Part shown: positions 1 through 7,437 of the stretch, in pieces
How positions within the stretch are numbered: the stretch's first letter is position 1
Layout: each line of letters starts with the position of its first letter
Source: Maritimibacter alkaliphilus HTCC2654
GTDB taxonomy: Bacteria; Pseudomonadota; Alphaproteobacteria; Rhodobacterales; Rhodobacteraceae
Length of the DNA stretch: 64,000 nucleotides
Reading direction: 5' to 3'
NCBI RefSeq assembly: GCF_000152805.1
Contig: NZ_CH902578.1
Span: 3,109,029-3,173,028 of the forward strand
Position numbers and translations under genes: made by a program
The notes under the pieces: model-generated
Databases searched by the model: none
What the model saw: only the letters and a program-made list of their open reading frames with translations
What the model was told of the DNA's origin: nothing

Positions 1-108
1 GCCCGCAGGTTCAATGACTTTCTGGCGCAGTGACATGCGTGTCGGTTGGGTGAGGCCGAAATGCGTTCCTGCTGTTGGGAACCGCGAAAGTCGTGATAAA
101 GGCCTGAT

Positions 109-588
109 ATGGTTGCCCTCGACGCCACAGACCTCGCCATCCTCAAGGTGCTCGCCCGCGACGGGCGTATCACCAAGGCCGCGCTTGCCGACGCGGTGGG
201 GCTGTCGCCCACGCCCTGCTGGAATCGCCTGAAGCGGCTGGAAAAGGCCGGGGTGATCGACGGCTACGGCGCGCGCTTCGACCTGCGCAGGATCGGGCCG
301 TCGGTGACGGTCTTCGTTGCGGTCGAGATCGCGGATCACACCGCCGCCAGTTTCCGCATCTTCGAAGACGCGCTTACCCGGTATGACGAGATCACCGCCT
401 GCTGGGCGCTGGGTGGCGGTTACGATTACCTCATGCAGGTCGTCACCCGCGACATCGACGCCTATCAACGCCTGATGGACGTGATGCTCGACGCCCGCAT
501 CGGCCTGTCGCGGTATTTCACCTACATCGTGACCAAGCCCGTCAAAGGCGGCCCGCCGCCCCTGGGTCTGATCGCGGGAGAGGAATAG
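109..588 (+). CDS. asnC: Lrp/AsnC-family transcriptional regulator
   Basis: The 159-residue protein has the standard Lrp/AsnC layout. An N-terminal winged helix-turn-helix spans about residues 4-60, with the recognition segment around LADAVGLSPTPCWNRLKRL. A RAM ligand-binding domain follows (about 65-145), including the turn ALGGGYDYLMQV. Start ATG 109 gives the usual Lrp N-terminus. It is directly followed on the same strand by a semialdehyde dehydrogenase and a class III aminotransferase. That asnC-ssd-atf order is known from the ectoine/5-hydroxyectoine degradation cluster of Ruegeria pomeroyi, where asnC ends the eut genes. The inferred role is control of ectoine catabolism in response to a pathway intermediate. 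Other Lrp-type roles cannot be excluded because the genes to the left lie outside the window. Confidence 0.88.
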   Translation: MVALDATDLAILKVLARDGRITKAALADAVGLSPTPCWNRLKRLEKAGVIDGYGARFDLRRIGPSVTVFVAVEIADHTAASFRIFEDALTRYDEITACWALGGGYDYLMQVVTRDIDAYQRLMDVMLDARIGLSRYFTYIVTKPVKGGPPPLGLIAGEE

Positions 589-625
589 TCTCCCAAACCC
601 TGCAGGCAGGAGAGGAATCCTCTCC
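576..625 (+). repeat. Two consecutive hairpins at the asnC 3' end
   Basis: Two inverted repeats sit back to back. At 576-594, GGGAGA and TCTCCC flank a 7-nt loop that contains the asnC stop codon. At 609-625, GGAGAGG and CCTCTCC flank AAT. Both share the string GGAGAGGAAT. Neither is followed by a T-run. They lie 73-122 nt before the ssd ATG, so an attenuator, an mRNA processing site or an operator are all possible. Confidence 0.45.
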
Positions 626-697
626 GCAAGAGACCGAATTCGGCCTCGACGTCCGCGCGAATCCCCCATCTTGAGCCCATCGAACAGGAGGCTTGAG

Positions 698-2173
698 ATG
701 CTCGACACAGCGATCCCGACCCACGTGGACATCACCGACAAGCGGCTTTTGCGCAGCTTCGCCTATGTGAACGGCAAGTGGCACGCGGCCTCGGACGGTG
801 GTTCGTTCAACGTCACCGACCCCGCCAACGGCGCCTTTCTCGGGGAAGTCGCCAAGCTGACCGCAGAGGATTCCACCTCCGCCGTCGACGCCGCGCAGAT
901 GGCCTTTGCCGACTGGTCCATGACCCTGCCGCAGGAGCGTGCCGCGATCATCCGCCGCTGGTTCGACCTGATGCTCGCCCACAAAGAGGATCTCGCCCGC
1001 ATCATGGTGCTGGAGCAGGGCAAACCGATCTCCGAAGCGCGGGGCGAAATCGACTACGCCGCCTCGTTCGTGGAGTTCTACGCCGAAGAGGCAAAGCGCC
1101 CGAACATCGAAGGCGTCACCTCGCACCTCCACGATGCCGAGGTCGAGCTGTGGCTCGAACCCGTCGGTGTCGTCGCCCTCATCACCCCGTGGAACTTCCC
1201 CTCTGCGATGCTGACGCGCAAGGCCGCCGCCGCGCTTGCCGCCGGCTGCACCATCGTTGCGCATCCGTCGCACGAAACCCCCTATTCCGCGCTCGCGCTG
1301 GCGGAACTCGCGGAACGCGCGGGCGTGCCGCCGGGCGTCTTCAACGTCGTCACCGGCCACGCGCCCACCATCGTCGAGCCTTGGACGCAGGACCACCGCG
1401 TTCGTGCCCTGTCCTTCACCGGCTCGACCGAAGTGGGCCGGCTCCTCTACCGCCAGTCGGCTGCCACCGTGAAACGGCTGGTCATGGAATTGGGGGGGCA
1501 CGCCCCGGTGATCGTGTTCAAGAACTGCGATCTGGACGAAGCCGTTGCCGAGACGATGAAAGCCAAATGGGCGACGTCCGGGCAAGATTGCCTCGGCGCG
1601 AACCGCATCTATGTCGAACGTGCTGTCTATGACGAATTCTGCCAGATGTTCACCGAAGCGACCGAAGCGCTGACCATCGGGCGCGGCATGGACGACCCCG
1701 ATATCGGCCCGCTGATGAACGAGAAAGCCGTGGCGAAACAGGAGGAACACGTTGCCGACGCGCTCGCAAAGGGCGCGACGCTCATGTGCGGTGGCAAACG
1801 CACCGAGCATGGCGATCTGTTCTACGCGCCCACCGTGCTCAAGGACGTGACCGACGACTGCCTCATCATGCGTGAGGAGACCTTCGGCCCCGTTGCCGCG
1901 ATCACCCCCTTCGACAGCGAGGATGAGGTGGTGCGCCGGGCGAACGATACGGAATACGGGCTTGTGGCCTATGTCCACTCGATGGACCCGCGCCGCATCT
2001 ACCGCCTGACCCGCGCGCTGCAATACGGCATGGTCGCGGTGAACCGCACCAAGGTCACGGGCGCGCCGATCCCCTTTGGCGGGACCAAGCAATCCGGTCT
2101 GGGTCGCGAAGGTGCGCGGCGCGGCATGGAGGAATTCATGGAAATCAAGTACGTCTGCCGCGACTGGGCCTGA
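698..2173 (+). CDS. ssd: NAD(P)-dependent semialdehyde dehydrogenase (ectoine cluster ssd/doeC-like)
   Basis: This is a 491-residue aldehyde dehydrogenase, the usual length for the GabD/SSADH group. It shows the ITPWNFP cofactor-binding motif, FTGSTEVGR, the general base in MELGGHAP (Glu264) and the catalytic Cys298 in SGQDCLGANR. ATG 698 is preferred over the upstream TTG 671 because AACAGGAGG lies 6-12 nt before it. In the ectoine pathway the enzyme oxidises aspartate-semialdehyde to aspartate after the aminotransferase step. By sequence alone it would be called succinate-semialdehyde dehydrogenase, and the asnC-ssd-atf context is what points to ectoine. It probably shares a transcript with the aminotransferase 77 nt downstream. 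Confidence 0.9.
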   Translation: MLDTAIPTHVDITDKRLLRSFAYVNGKWHAASDGGSFNVTDPANGAFLGEVAKLTAEDSTSAVDAAQMAFADWSMTLPQERAAIIRRWFDLMLAHKEDLARIMVLEQGKPISEARGEIDYAASFVEFYAEEAKRPNIEGVTSHLHDAEVELWLEPVGVVALITPWNFPSAMLTRKAAAALAAGCTIVAHPSHETPYSALALAELAERAGVPPGVFNVVTGHAPTIVEPWTQDHRVRALSFTGSTEVGRLLYRQSAATVKRLVMELGGHAPVIVFKNCDLDEAVAETMKAKWATSGQDCLGANRIYVERAVYDEFCQMFTEATEALTIGRGMDDPDIGPLMNEKAVAKQEEHVADALAKGATLMCGGKRTEHGDLFYAPTVLKDVTDDCLIMREETFGPVAAITPFDSEDEVVRRANDTEYGLVAYVHSMDPRRIYRLTRALQYGMVAVNRTKVTGAPIPFGGTKQSGLGREGARRGMEEFMEIKYVCRDWA

Positions 2174-2184
2174 GACGCGAACAA

Positions 2185-2228
2185 GCGCAGCCCGAAAAGT
2201 GGGCACCGGTTTTCGGACCAAGCTGCGC
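2185..2228. repeat. Nested palindromic intergenic repeat (CCGAAAA...TTTTCGG type)
   Basis: The gap between ssd and atf holds a nested inverted repeat. The outer arms are GCGCAGC (2185-2191) and GCTGCGC (2222-2228). The inner arms are CCGAAAA (2192-2198) and TTTTCGG (2210-2216), around a GTGGGCACCGG centre. Very similar CCGAAAAGTGGG.ACCGGTTTTCGG palindromes are, as I recall them, abundant intergenic elements in Rhizobiales genomes. It is transcribed inside the putative ssd-atf mRNA and would fold into a strong stem. No second copy was found in this window. Confidence 0.7.
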
Positions 2229-2250
2229 GAAAATAAGAAAAGGAAAAACG

Positions 2251-3621
2251 ATGCTCAAGAACGATCAACTCGACCGCTGGGACCGGGAAAACTTCTTTCA
2301 CCCGTCCACGCACCTCGCCCAGTTCGCCCGTGGCGAAGCGCCGAGCCGCGTCATCCAGACCGGCAAGGATTGTCACATCACCGACCGCGACGGGAACGAA
2401 CTGCTCGACGCTTTCGCCGGGCTCTACTGCGTGAACGTCGGCTATGGACGCCCCGAAATCGCCGAAGCCATCGCCGAGCAGGCCAAGGAACTGGCTTATT
2501 ATCACGCCTATGTCGGCCACGGCACCGAGGCGTCTATCACGCTTGCCAAGATGGTGCTCGACCGTGCGCCGGACCATATGTCCAAGGTCTATTTCGGCCT
2601 GTCTGGCTCGGACGCGAACGAAACCAACATCAAGCTGGTCTGGTATTACAACAACATCTTGGGCCGCCCCGAGAAGAAGAAGATCATCTCGCGTTGGCGC
2701 GGCTATCACGGGTCGGGCCTGATGACCGGGTCGCTGACGGGCCTGCATCTGTTCCACAAGAAATTCGATCTGCCGCTGGAACAGGTGATCCACACCGAGG
2801 CGCCGTATTACTACCGCCGCGAGAACACCGACATGACCGAAGAGGATTTCGTCGGTCACTGCGTCTACGAACTCGAGCAACTGATCGAACGGGAAGGGGC
2901 CGACACCATCGCCGCCTTCATCGGCGAGCCCGCGCTGGGCACCGGCGGCCTCGTCCCGCCGCCTGCGGGCTATTGGGAGGCGATCCAGAAGGTGCTCGAA
3001 AAGCACGACATCCTGCTCATCGCGGACGAGGTCGTGACCGGCTTCGGGCGTCTCGGGTCCATGTTCGGCTCGGACCACTACGGCATCAAGCCCGACCTCA
3101 TCACCATCGCAAAGGGCCTGACCTCGGCCTATGCGCCGCTGTCGGGGTCCATCGTGTCCGACAAGATGTGGAAGGTCCTGGAGCAGGGGACGGATGAGAA
3201 CGGCCCCATCGGCCACGGCTGGACCTATTCGGCCCACCCGATCGGTGCGGCGGCGGGTATCGCGAACCTGAAGCTGATCGACGATCTGAACCTCGTCCAG
3301 AACGCGGGCACCGTCGGCGCGCATTTCAAGGCGGCGCTCAAGGCCGAGGTGGGCGACCATGCCCATGTGGGTGAAGTGCGTGGCGAAGGCCTCCTTTGCG
3401 CGGTCGAATTCGTGAAAGACCCGGAAACGCGCACCTTCTTCGATCCGTCCGAGGGGATCGGCGCCAAACTCGCCGGTGCGCTTCTGTCGGAGGGCGTCAT
3501 CGCGCGCGCCATGCCGCAGGGCGACATCCTCGGTTTCGCGCCGCCCTTCTGCCTGACCGAAGCGCAGGCGGACGAGATCGCGACCAAGCTCGGGCGCGCC
3601 GTTCGCAGCGTTCTGGGATAA
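2251..3621 (+). CDS. atf: Class III PLP-dependent aminotransferase (ectoine cluster atf/doeD-like)
   Basis: The 456-residue protein is a fold-type I class III aminotransferase. The PLP-phosphate contact region SGSDANETN, the cofactor-ring aspartate in ADEVVTGFGRLG and the Schiff-base Lys288 in TIAKGLTSAY are all present. Start ATG 2251 follows AAAAGGAAA. In ectoine degradation this step removes the amino group from 2,4-diaminobutyrate and yields aspartate-semialdehyde, the substrate of the preceding dehydrogenase. Generic alternatives are omega-amino acid:pyruvate or putrescine-type aminotransferases, since class III substrate range is hard to read from sequence. A GC-rich hairpin at 3629-3657 ends the unit. 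Confidence 0.88.
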   Translation: MLKNDQLDRWDRENFFHPSTHLAQFARGEAPSRVIQTGKDCHITDRDGNELLDAFAGLYCVNVGYGRPEIAEAIAEQAKELAYYHAYVGHGTEASITLAKMVLDRAPDHMSKVYFGLSGSDANETNIKLVWYYNNILGRPEKKKIISRWRGYHGSGLMTGSLTGLHLFHKKFDLPLEQVIHTEAPYYYRRENTDMTEEDFVGHCVYELEQLIEREGADTIAAFIGEPALGTGGLVPPPAGYWEAIQKVLEKHDILLIADEVVTGFGRLGSMFGSDHYGIKPDLITIAKGLTSAYAPLSGSIVSDKMWKVLEQGTDENGPIGHGWTYSAHPIGAAAGIANLKLIDDLNLVQNAGTVGAHFKAALKAEVGDHAHVGEVRGEGLLCAVEFVKDPETRTFFDPSEGIGAKLAGALLSEGVIARAMPQGDILGFAPPFCLTEAQADEIATKLGRAVRSVLG

Positions 3622-3628
3622 GCACGCG

Positions 3629-3657
3629 GCGGGGCCGATCTTGAATTTCGGCCCCGC
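3629..3657 (+). terminator. Putative terminator after atf
   Basis: A perfect 10-bp stem, GCGGGGCCGA (3629-3638) with TCGGCCCCGC (3648-3657), has a 9-nt loop and begins 8 nt after the atf stop. No clear T-tract follows, so it may be a Rho-assisted or mRNA-stabilising hairpin. Confidence 0.55.
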
Positions 3658-3666
3658 GACCCCATA

Positions 3667-3689
3667 TTAGGTCAGCAAAGCAGACCTAA
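3667..3689. promoter_or_regulatory. Perfect 23-bp palindromic operator upstream of nadABC
   Basis: TTAGGTC (3667-3673) and GACCTAA (3683-3689) are perfect inverted arms with a 9-bp spacer, about 85 bp before the nadA start. The position suits a repressor site. Alphaproteobacterial nadABC operons are reported to be controlled by an NAD-responsive repressor of the NadQ type. Assigning this palindrome to NadQ is inference. Confidence 0.6.
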
Positions 3690-3711
3690 AACCCCTTCTA
3701 AACAGCGGTTT

Positions 3712-3735
3712 ACCTTGCAGCTTTGCATCCAAGGT
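3712..3735. promoter_or_regulatory. Second, shorter inverted repeat upstream of nadA
   Basis: ACCTTG (3712-3717) and CAAGGT (3730-3735) form inverted 6-bp arms around a 12-bp spacer, 22 bp after the larger palindrome. It could be an auxiliary operator or chance, and is weaker than the first site. Confidence 0.35.
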
Positions 3736-3773
3736 GCTTGAAGGGGCCGGTATGACCCGGAAAGGGGGCGGAC

Positions 3774-4826
3774 ATGCTCGATTTTCGCACCATGCGTCAG
3801 GAACTGGCCGAGGTTTACGACCTCGCGCCCAACCCGGACCTGGCCGAGGAAATGAAGGACGACTACGCGAAGATGGATCGCGTGGTGTCGCCGCCCGAAT
3901 GGGCCGTGGCCGCACCCTATGTGCGTGCGATCAACCGCCTGAAAAAAGAGAAGAACGCGGTCATCCTCGCACACAACTACATGACGCCGGACATCTATCA
4001 CGGCGTGGCCGACTTCGTGGGCGACAGCCTGCAACTCGCCATCAAGGCGACCGAGGTCGAGGCCGAGACCATCGTCCAGTGCGGCGTGCATTTCATGGCC
4101 GAGACGTCGAAGATCCTGAACCCGGCCAAGCGCGTGTTGATCCCGGATATGGAGGCAGGCTGCTCGCTCGCCAACTCCATCGGGGCCGAAGGCATCAAGC
4201 AGATGCGCGCGCAATATCCGGGCGCGCCGGTCGTGACCTACGTGAACACGACCGCCGAGGAAAAGGCCAACTCCGACATCTGCTGCACCTCGTCCAATGC
4301 CGCCGCCATCGTGCGCGCGCTGCCCGAGGACACGATCATCATGGCCCCGGACCAGTACCTGGCCCAGAACGTCGCGCGTCAGGTGCCGGAAAAGAACATC
4401 GTCTGGTGGAACGGCTCCTGCGTGGTGCACGAAAGCTTCACGGCGCAGGACCTCAAGGACTATCGCCAGTGGAACCCCGACACCACGATCATCACGCACC
4501 CGGAATGCCCGCCGGACGTGGTGGACGAAAGCGATTTCTCCGGCTCCACCAGCGGGATCATCAACTATGTGCGCGAGCATAAGCCCAAGCAGGCGCTGCT
4601 CGTGACCGAGTGCTCGATGGCCTCGAACATTTCCGACGAGCTGCCCGAGGTGGATTTCGTCGGCCCCTGCAACATGTGCCCCTACATGAAGAAGATCACG
4701 CTGGAGAAAATCCTGTGGTCGCTCCACGCGGGCGTCGAAGAGGTGCACGTCGATGAAGACGTGGCCGCCAAGGCGCGCGTGGCGGTCGAGCGGATGATCG
4801 ACCTCAGCAAGAAACTGGGCATCTGA
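3774..4826 (+). CDS. nadA: Quinolinate synthase A
   Basis: The 350-residue protein matches NadA, which condenses iminoaspartate with dihydroxyacetone phosphate to quinolinate on a 4Fe-4S cluster. Candidate cluster ligands are visible in [15 protein letters not shown] and GPCNMCPYM. Other family signatures include [12 protein letters not shown] near residue 65 and [14 protein letters not shown]. Start ATG 3774 follows GGAAAGGGGGCGGAC. It is the first gene of nadABC, with nadB starting 14 nt after its stop. The product of NadB is passed to NadA and then to NadC, so the operon encodes the complete aspartate-to-NaMN route. Confidence 0.96.
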   Translation: MLDFRTMRQELAEVYDLAPNPDLAEEMKDDYAKMDRVVSPPEWAVAAPYVRAINRLKKEKNAVILAHNYMTPDIYHGVADFVGDSLQLAIKATEVEAETIVQCGVHFMAETSKILNPAKRVLIPDMEAGCSLANSIGAEGIKQMRAQYPGAPVVTYVNTTAEEKANSDICCTSSNAAAIVRALPEDTIIMAPDQYLAQNVARQVPEKNIVWWNGSCVVHESFTAQDLKDYRQWNPDTTIITHPECPPDVVDESDFSGSTSGIINYVREHKPKQALLVTECSMASNISDELPEVDFVGPCNMCPYMKKITLEKILWSLHAGVEEVHVDEDVAAKARVAVERMIDLSKKLGI

Positions 4827-4840
4827 TAGGGGCGACCCCC

Positions 4841-6391
4841 ATGAAAACCGAACGTATCGTCATCGTCGGCGCGGGTATGGGCGCGCTCTATGCGGCCCTG
4901 ACGCTGGCGCCGCGCCCGGTGCTGATGATTTCGCCCGAACAACTCGGCGAGGGTGCAAGCTCGGCCTGGGCGCAGGGCGGTGTCGCCGCCGCGATGGCCG
5001 CGTCCGATACGCCCGCGGCGCATGCCAAGGATACGATGACTGCGGGCGCAGGCACGGTGGATGGCGAGGTTGCGGCAATGGTCACCCGCCACGCCGCCGA
5101 ACACATCCTCGACCTCACGGCGTTCGGCACGCCCTTCGACCGCGACGCCGACGGGAACTACGTGATGAGCCGCGAGGCCGCGCATTCGGCAGCCCGCGTC
5201 GTGCGGGTCAAGGGCGATCAGGCGGGCCGTCAGATCATGGAGACCCTGATCGCCAGGGTGCGCGCGACGAATTCGGTGCAGGTCATCGAAGGGGCGCTCG
5301 CAACCGGACTTGAGACTGAGGGCGAACGCGTCACCGGCGTCTGGATCAGGCACACCGATCCGGCGTCCGGCCCTGTGCTGATCGAAACCCCCGCCGTGCT
5401 TCTCGCAGGTGGCGGCTCCGGCGGGCTTTATGCGCATACGACGAACCCGCCGCGCATCCGGGGCCAGGTCATCGGCTTCGCCGCCCGCGCGGGCGCCGTG
5501 ATCGCCGACCCGGAATTCGTGCAGTTCCACCCCACCGCAATCGACATGGGCGAAGACCCCATGCCGCTCGCGACCGAGGCGCTCAGGGGCGAGGGTGCGA
5601 TCCTCGTCAATGCCGATGGCGAACGGTTCATGACGACGGTGCATGAGGATGCCGAACTCGCGCCGCGCGACATCGTCGCCCGCGAAATCTTCAAGCAGAC
5701 GCAGGCGGGCAAACGCCCGATGCTCGACACGCGCGCCGCGCTCGGGGCCGAAGTTCTGACCCGTTTTCCGGCGGTGGCCGAGGCCTGCGCGCGCGCCGGG
5801 TTCGATCCGGTCGAAAACCCGATCCCCGTCGCGGTCGCGGCGCATTACCACATGGGCGGCGTGGACACCGACGAACATGGCCGCTCGTCGCTCGACCGCC
5901 TCTGGGTCTGCGGCGAAGCCTCGTCCACGGGCCTGCACGGTGCCAACCGGCTCGCCTCCAACGGCCTGCTCGAAGCCTTGGTCTATGGCAAGAAAGCCGC
6001 CGAAGACATCGCACGAACGCTTGGCGACATTCCCGAGGCCGAAGAACTGACCTTCACCTTCCCGACGGGTGGCGAGGACGTGGACGAAGCCGCCGTGATT
6101 GACCTGCGCCGCACCATGACCACCCATGTCGGTGTGCGCCGCAATGCGGACGGGCTGAAGCAGGCGCTCGCCACCATCGCCGGGCTCGAAGCTGCGGCCA
6201 ACAACGAGACCATGCGCAACATGACCGCGACCGCGACCCTCATCGCCGCCGCCGCACTCACCCGCGAGGAAAGCCGGGGCGGGCATTATCGCGACGACTT
6301 TCCCGAGCAGGTTCCCGCGCTCGCCCATCGCACCAAGATCACGCTGGAGGCCGCCGTCGGCATCCGGGACGCCGCCAAGGATATGGTATGA
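4841..6391 (+). CDS. nadB: L-aspartate oxidase
   Basis: The 516-residue flavoprotein oxidises L-aspartate to iminoaspartate in the first step of de novo NAD synthesis. The N-terminal dinucleotide-binding motif IVGAGMGALYAAL, the NadB signature SSAWAQGGVAAA and the active-site segment HSAARVVRVKGDQAG are all visible. GEASSTGLHGANRLASNGL marks the C-terminal part of the FAD domain. The length fits the family. Its stop overlaps the nadC start by 4 nt (ATGA), which implies translational coupling. Confidence 0.96.
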   Translation: MKTERIVIVGAGMGALYAALTLAPRPVLMISPEQLGEGASSAWAQGGVAAAMAASDTPAAHAKDTMTAGAGTVDGEVAAMVTRHAAEHILDLTAFGTPFDRDADGNYVMSREAAHSAARVVRVKGDQAGRQIMETLIARVRATNSVQVIEGALATGLETEGERVTGVWIRHTDPASGPVLIETPAVLLAGGGSGGLYAHTTNPPRIRGQVIGFAARAGAVIADPEFVQFHPTAIDMGEDPMPLATEALRGEGAILVNADGERFMTTVHEDAELAPRDIVAREIFKQTQAGKRPMLDTRAALGAEVLTRFPAVAEACARAGFDPVENPIPVAVAAHYHMGGVDTDEHGRSSLDRLWVCGEASSTGLHGANRLASNGLLEALVYGKKAAEDIARTLGDIPEAEELTFTFPTGGEDVDEAAVIDLRRTMTTHVGVRRNADGLKQALATIAGLEAAANNETMRNMTATATLIAAAALTREESRGGHYRDDFPEQVPALAHRTKITLEAAVGIRDAAKDMV

Positions 6392-7236
6392 CCTACGCCA
6401 CGCTGCCCGACATCGTTCTGGAACCCATCGTGCGCAATGCGCTGATGGAGGATCTGGGCACCTATGGCGACGTCACCACCCGTGCCGTGATCCCGCCCGC
6501 GACGACCTATGACGCCGCGATCAACGCGCGTGAGCCGGGGATCGTCTCGGGGATGCAGATCGCGCGCATCGCCTTCGGCCTCGTCGACCCCTCGCTTGAA
6601 ATCGAGCCGCTCGTCGAGGATGGCGACACCATCGCGCCCGGCGACACGCTCATGCGTATTCGGGGCAAGGCCGCATCGATCCTGTCGGGGGAACGCGTGG
6701 CGCTGAACTTCGCGGGCCGCCTGTCCGGTATCTCCACCATGACCGAGTCCTTCGTGGCGAAAACCGAAGGCACAAAGACCCGGATCACCTGCACCCGCAA
6801 GACCACGCCGGGCCTGCGCGTGGTCGAAAAACTCGCCGTTCTGCATGGCGGCGGCTTCAACCACCGCTATTCGCTCTCCGACGCGATCCTCATCAAGGAC
6901 AACCACATCGCGGCCGCCGGGGGTGTGCGTGCGGTGCTGGAGGCGTCCAAGGCGGTGGCCAGCCACATGATGACCGTCGAGATCGAGGTCGATACGCTCG
7001 ACCAGCTTGCCGAAGTGCTCGACGTCGGCGGGGCGAGCGCGGTTCTGCTCGACAATATGGACACGCCGACATTGGTCGAAGCGGTCAAGATGACGGGCGG
7101 GCGCCTGCCCTTGGAGGCATCCGGCGACATGAAGCTCGAGCGCATCGCGGAAGTTGCCGCGACGGGCGTCGATTACATCTCGTCCGGTGCCCTGACGCAC
7201 TCGGCCCGGACCCTTGATCTCGGTCTGGATTTTTAG
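6388..7236 (+). CDS. nadC: Nicotinate-nucleotide pyrophosphorylase (carboxylating)
   Basis: The 282-residue protein is quinolinate phosphoribosyltransferase, converting quinolinate and PRPP to nicotinate mononucleotide. Family motifs include EDLGTYGDVTTRAVIP at the N-terminus, LNFAGRLSGISTMT, TRKTTPGLRVVEKLAV and the C-terminal barrel segments EIEVDTLDQL and LEASGDMKLERI. It starts inside the nadB stop codon (4-nt overlap) and is the last gene of nadABC. Confidence 0.96.
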   Translation: MTYATLPDIVLEPIVRNALMEDLGTYGDVTTRAVIPPATTYDAAINAREPGIVSGMQIARIAFGLVDPSLEIEPLVEDGDTIAPGDTLMRIRGKAASILSGERVALNFAGRLSGISTMTESFVAKTEGTKTRITCTRKTTPGLRVVEKLAVLHGGGFNHRYSLSDAILIKDNHIAAAGGVRAVLEASKAVASHMMTVEIEVDTLDQLAEVLDVGGASAVLLDNMDTPTLVEAVKMTGGRLPLEASGDMKLERIAEVAATGVDYISSGALTHSARTLDLGLDF

Positions 7237-7437
7237 CTTTCAAATCCGAGACTTAGAGTCGTGATTGCGAAGTCGGGACGCTATATCTTGCGTCTTTTGT
7301 ATGTGTCGCCACGACCACTACGTCGGCGGGAACGGGTCATTCCGGTCACAACTCGGTCATGACCGCTAGCAGCGGCGTCTACTTCCGGTTACGATTCACG
7401 GCACGAGCAAACGCGCGAACCTGGGGATCGCGAATTC

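Noticed and set aside
1-33. Frame 1 tail ARRFNDFLAQ ending at TGA 31-33
   Set aside because: It could be the end of the preceding ectoine-cluster gene, but ten residues are too few to support a call.
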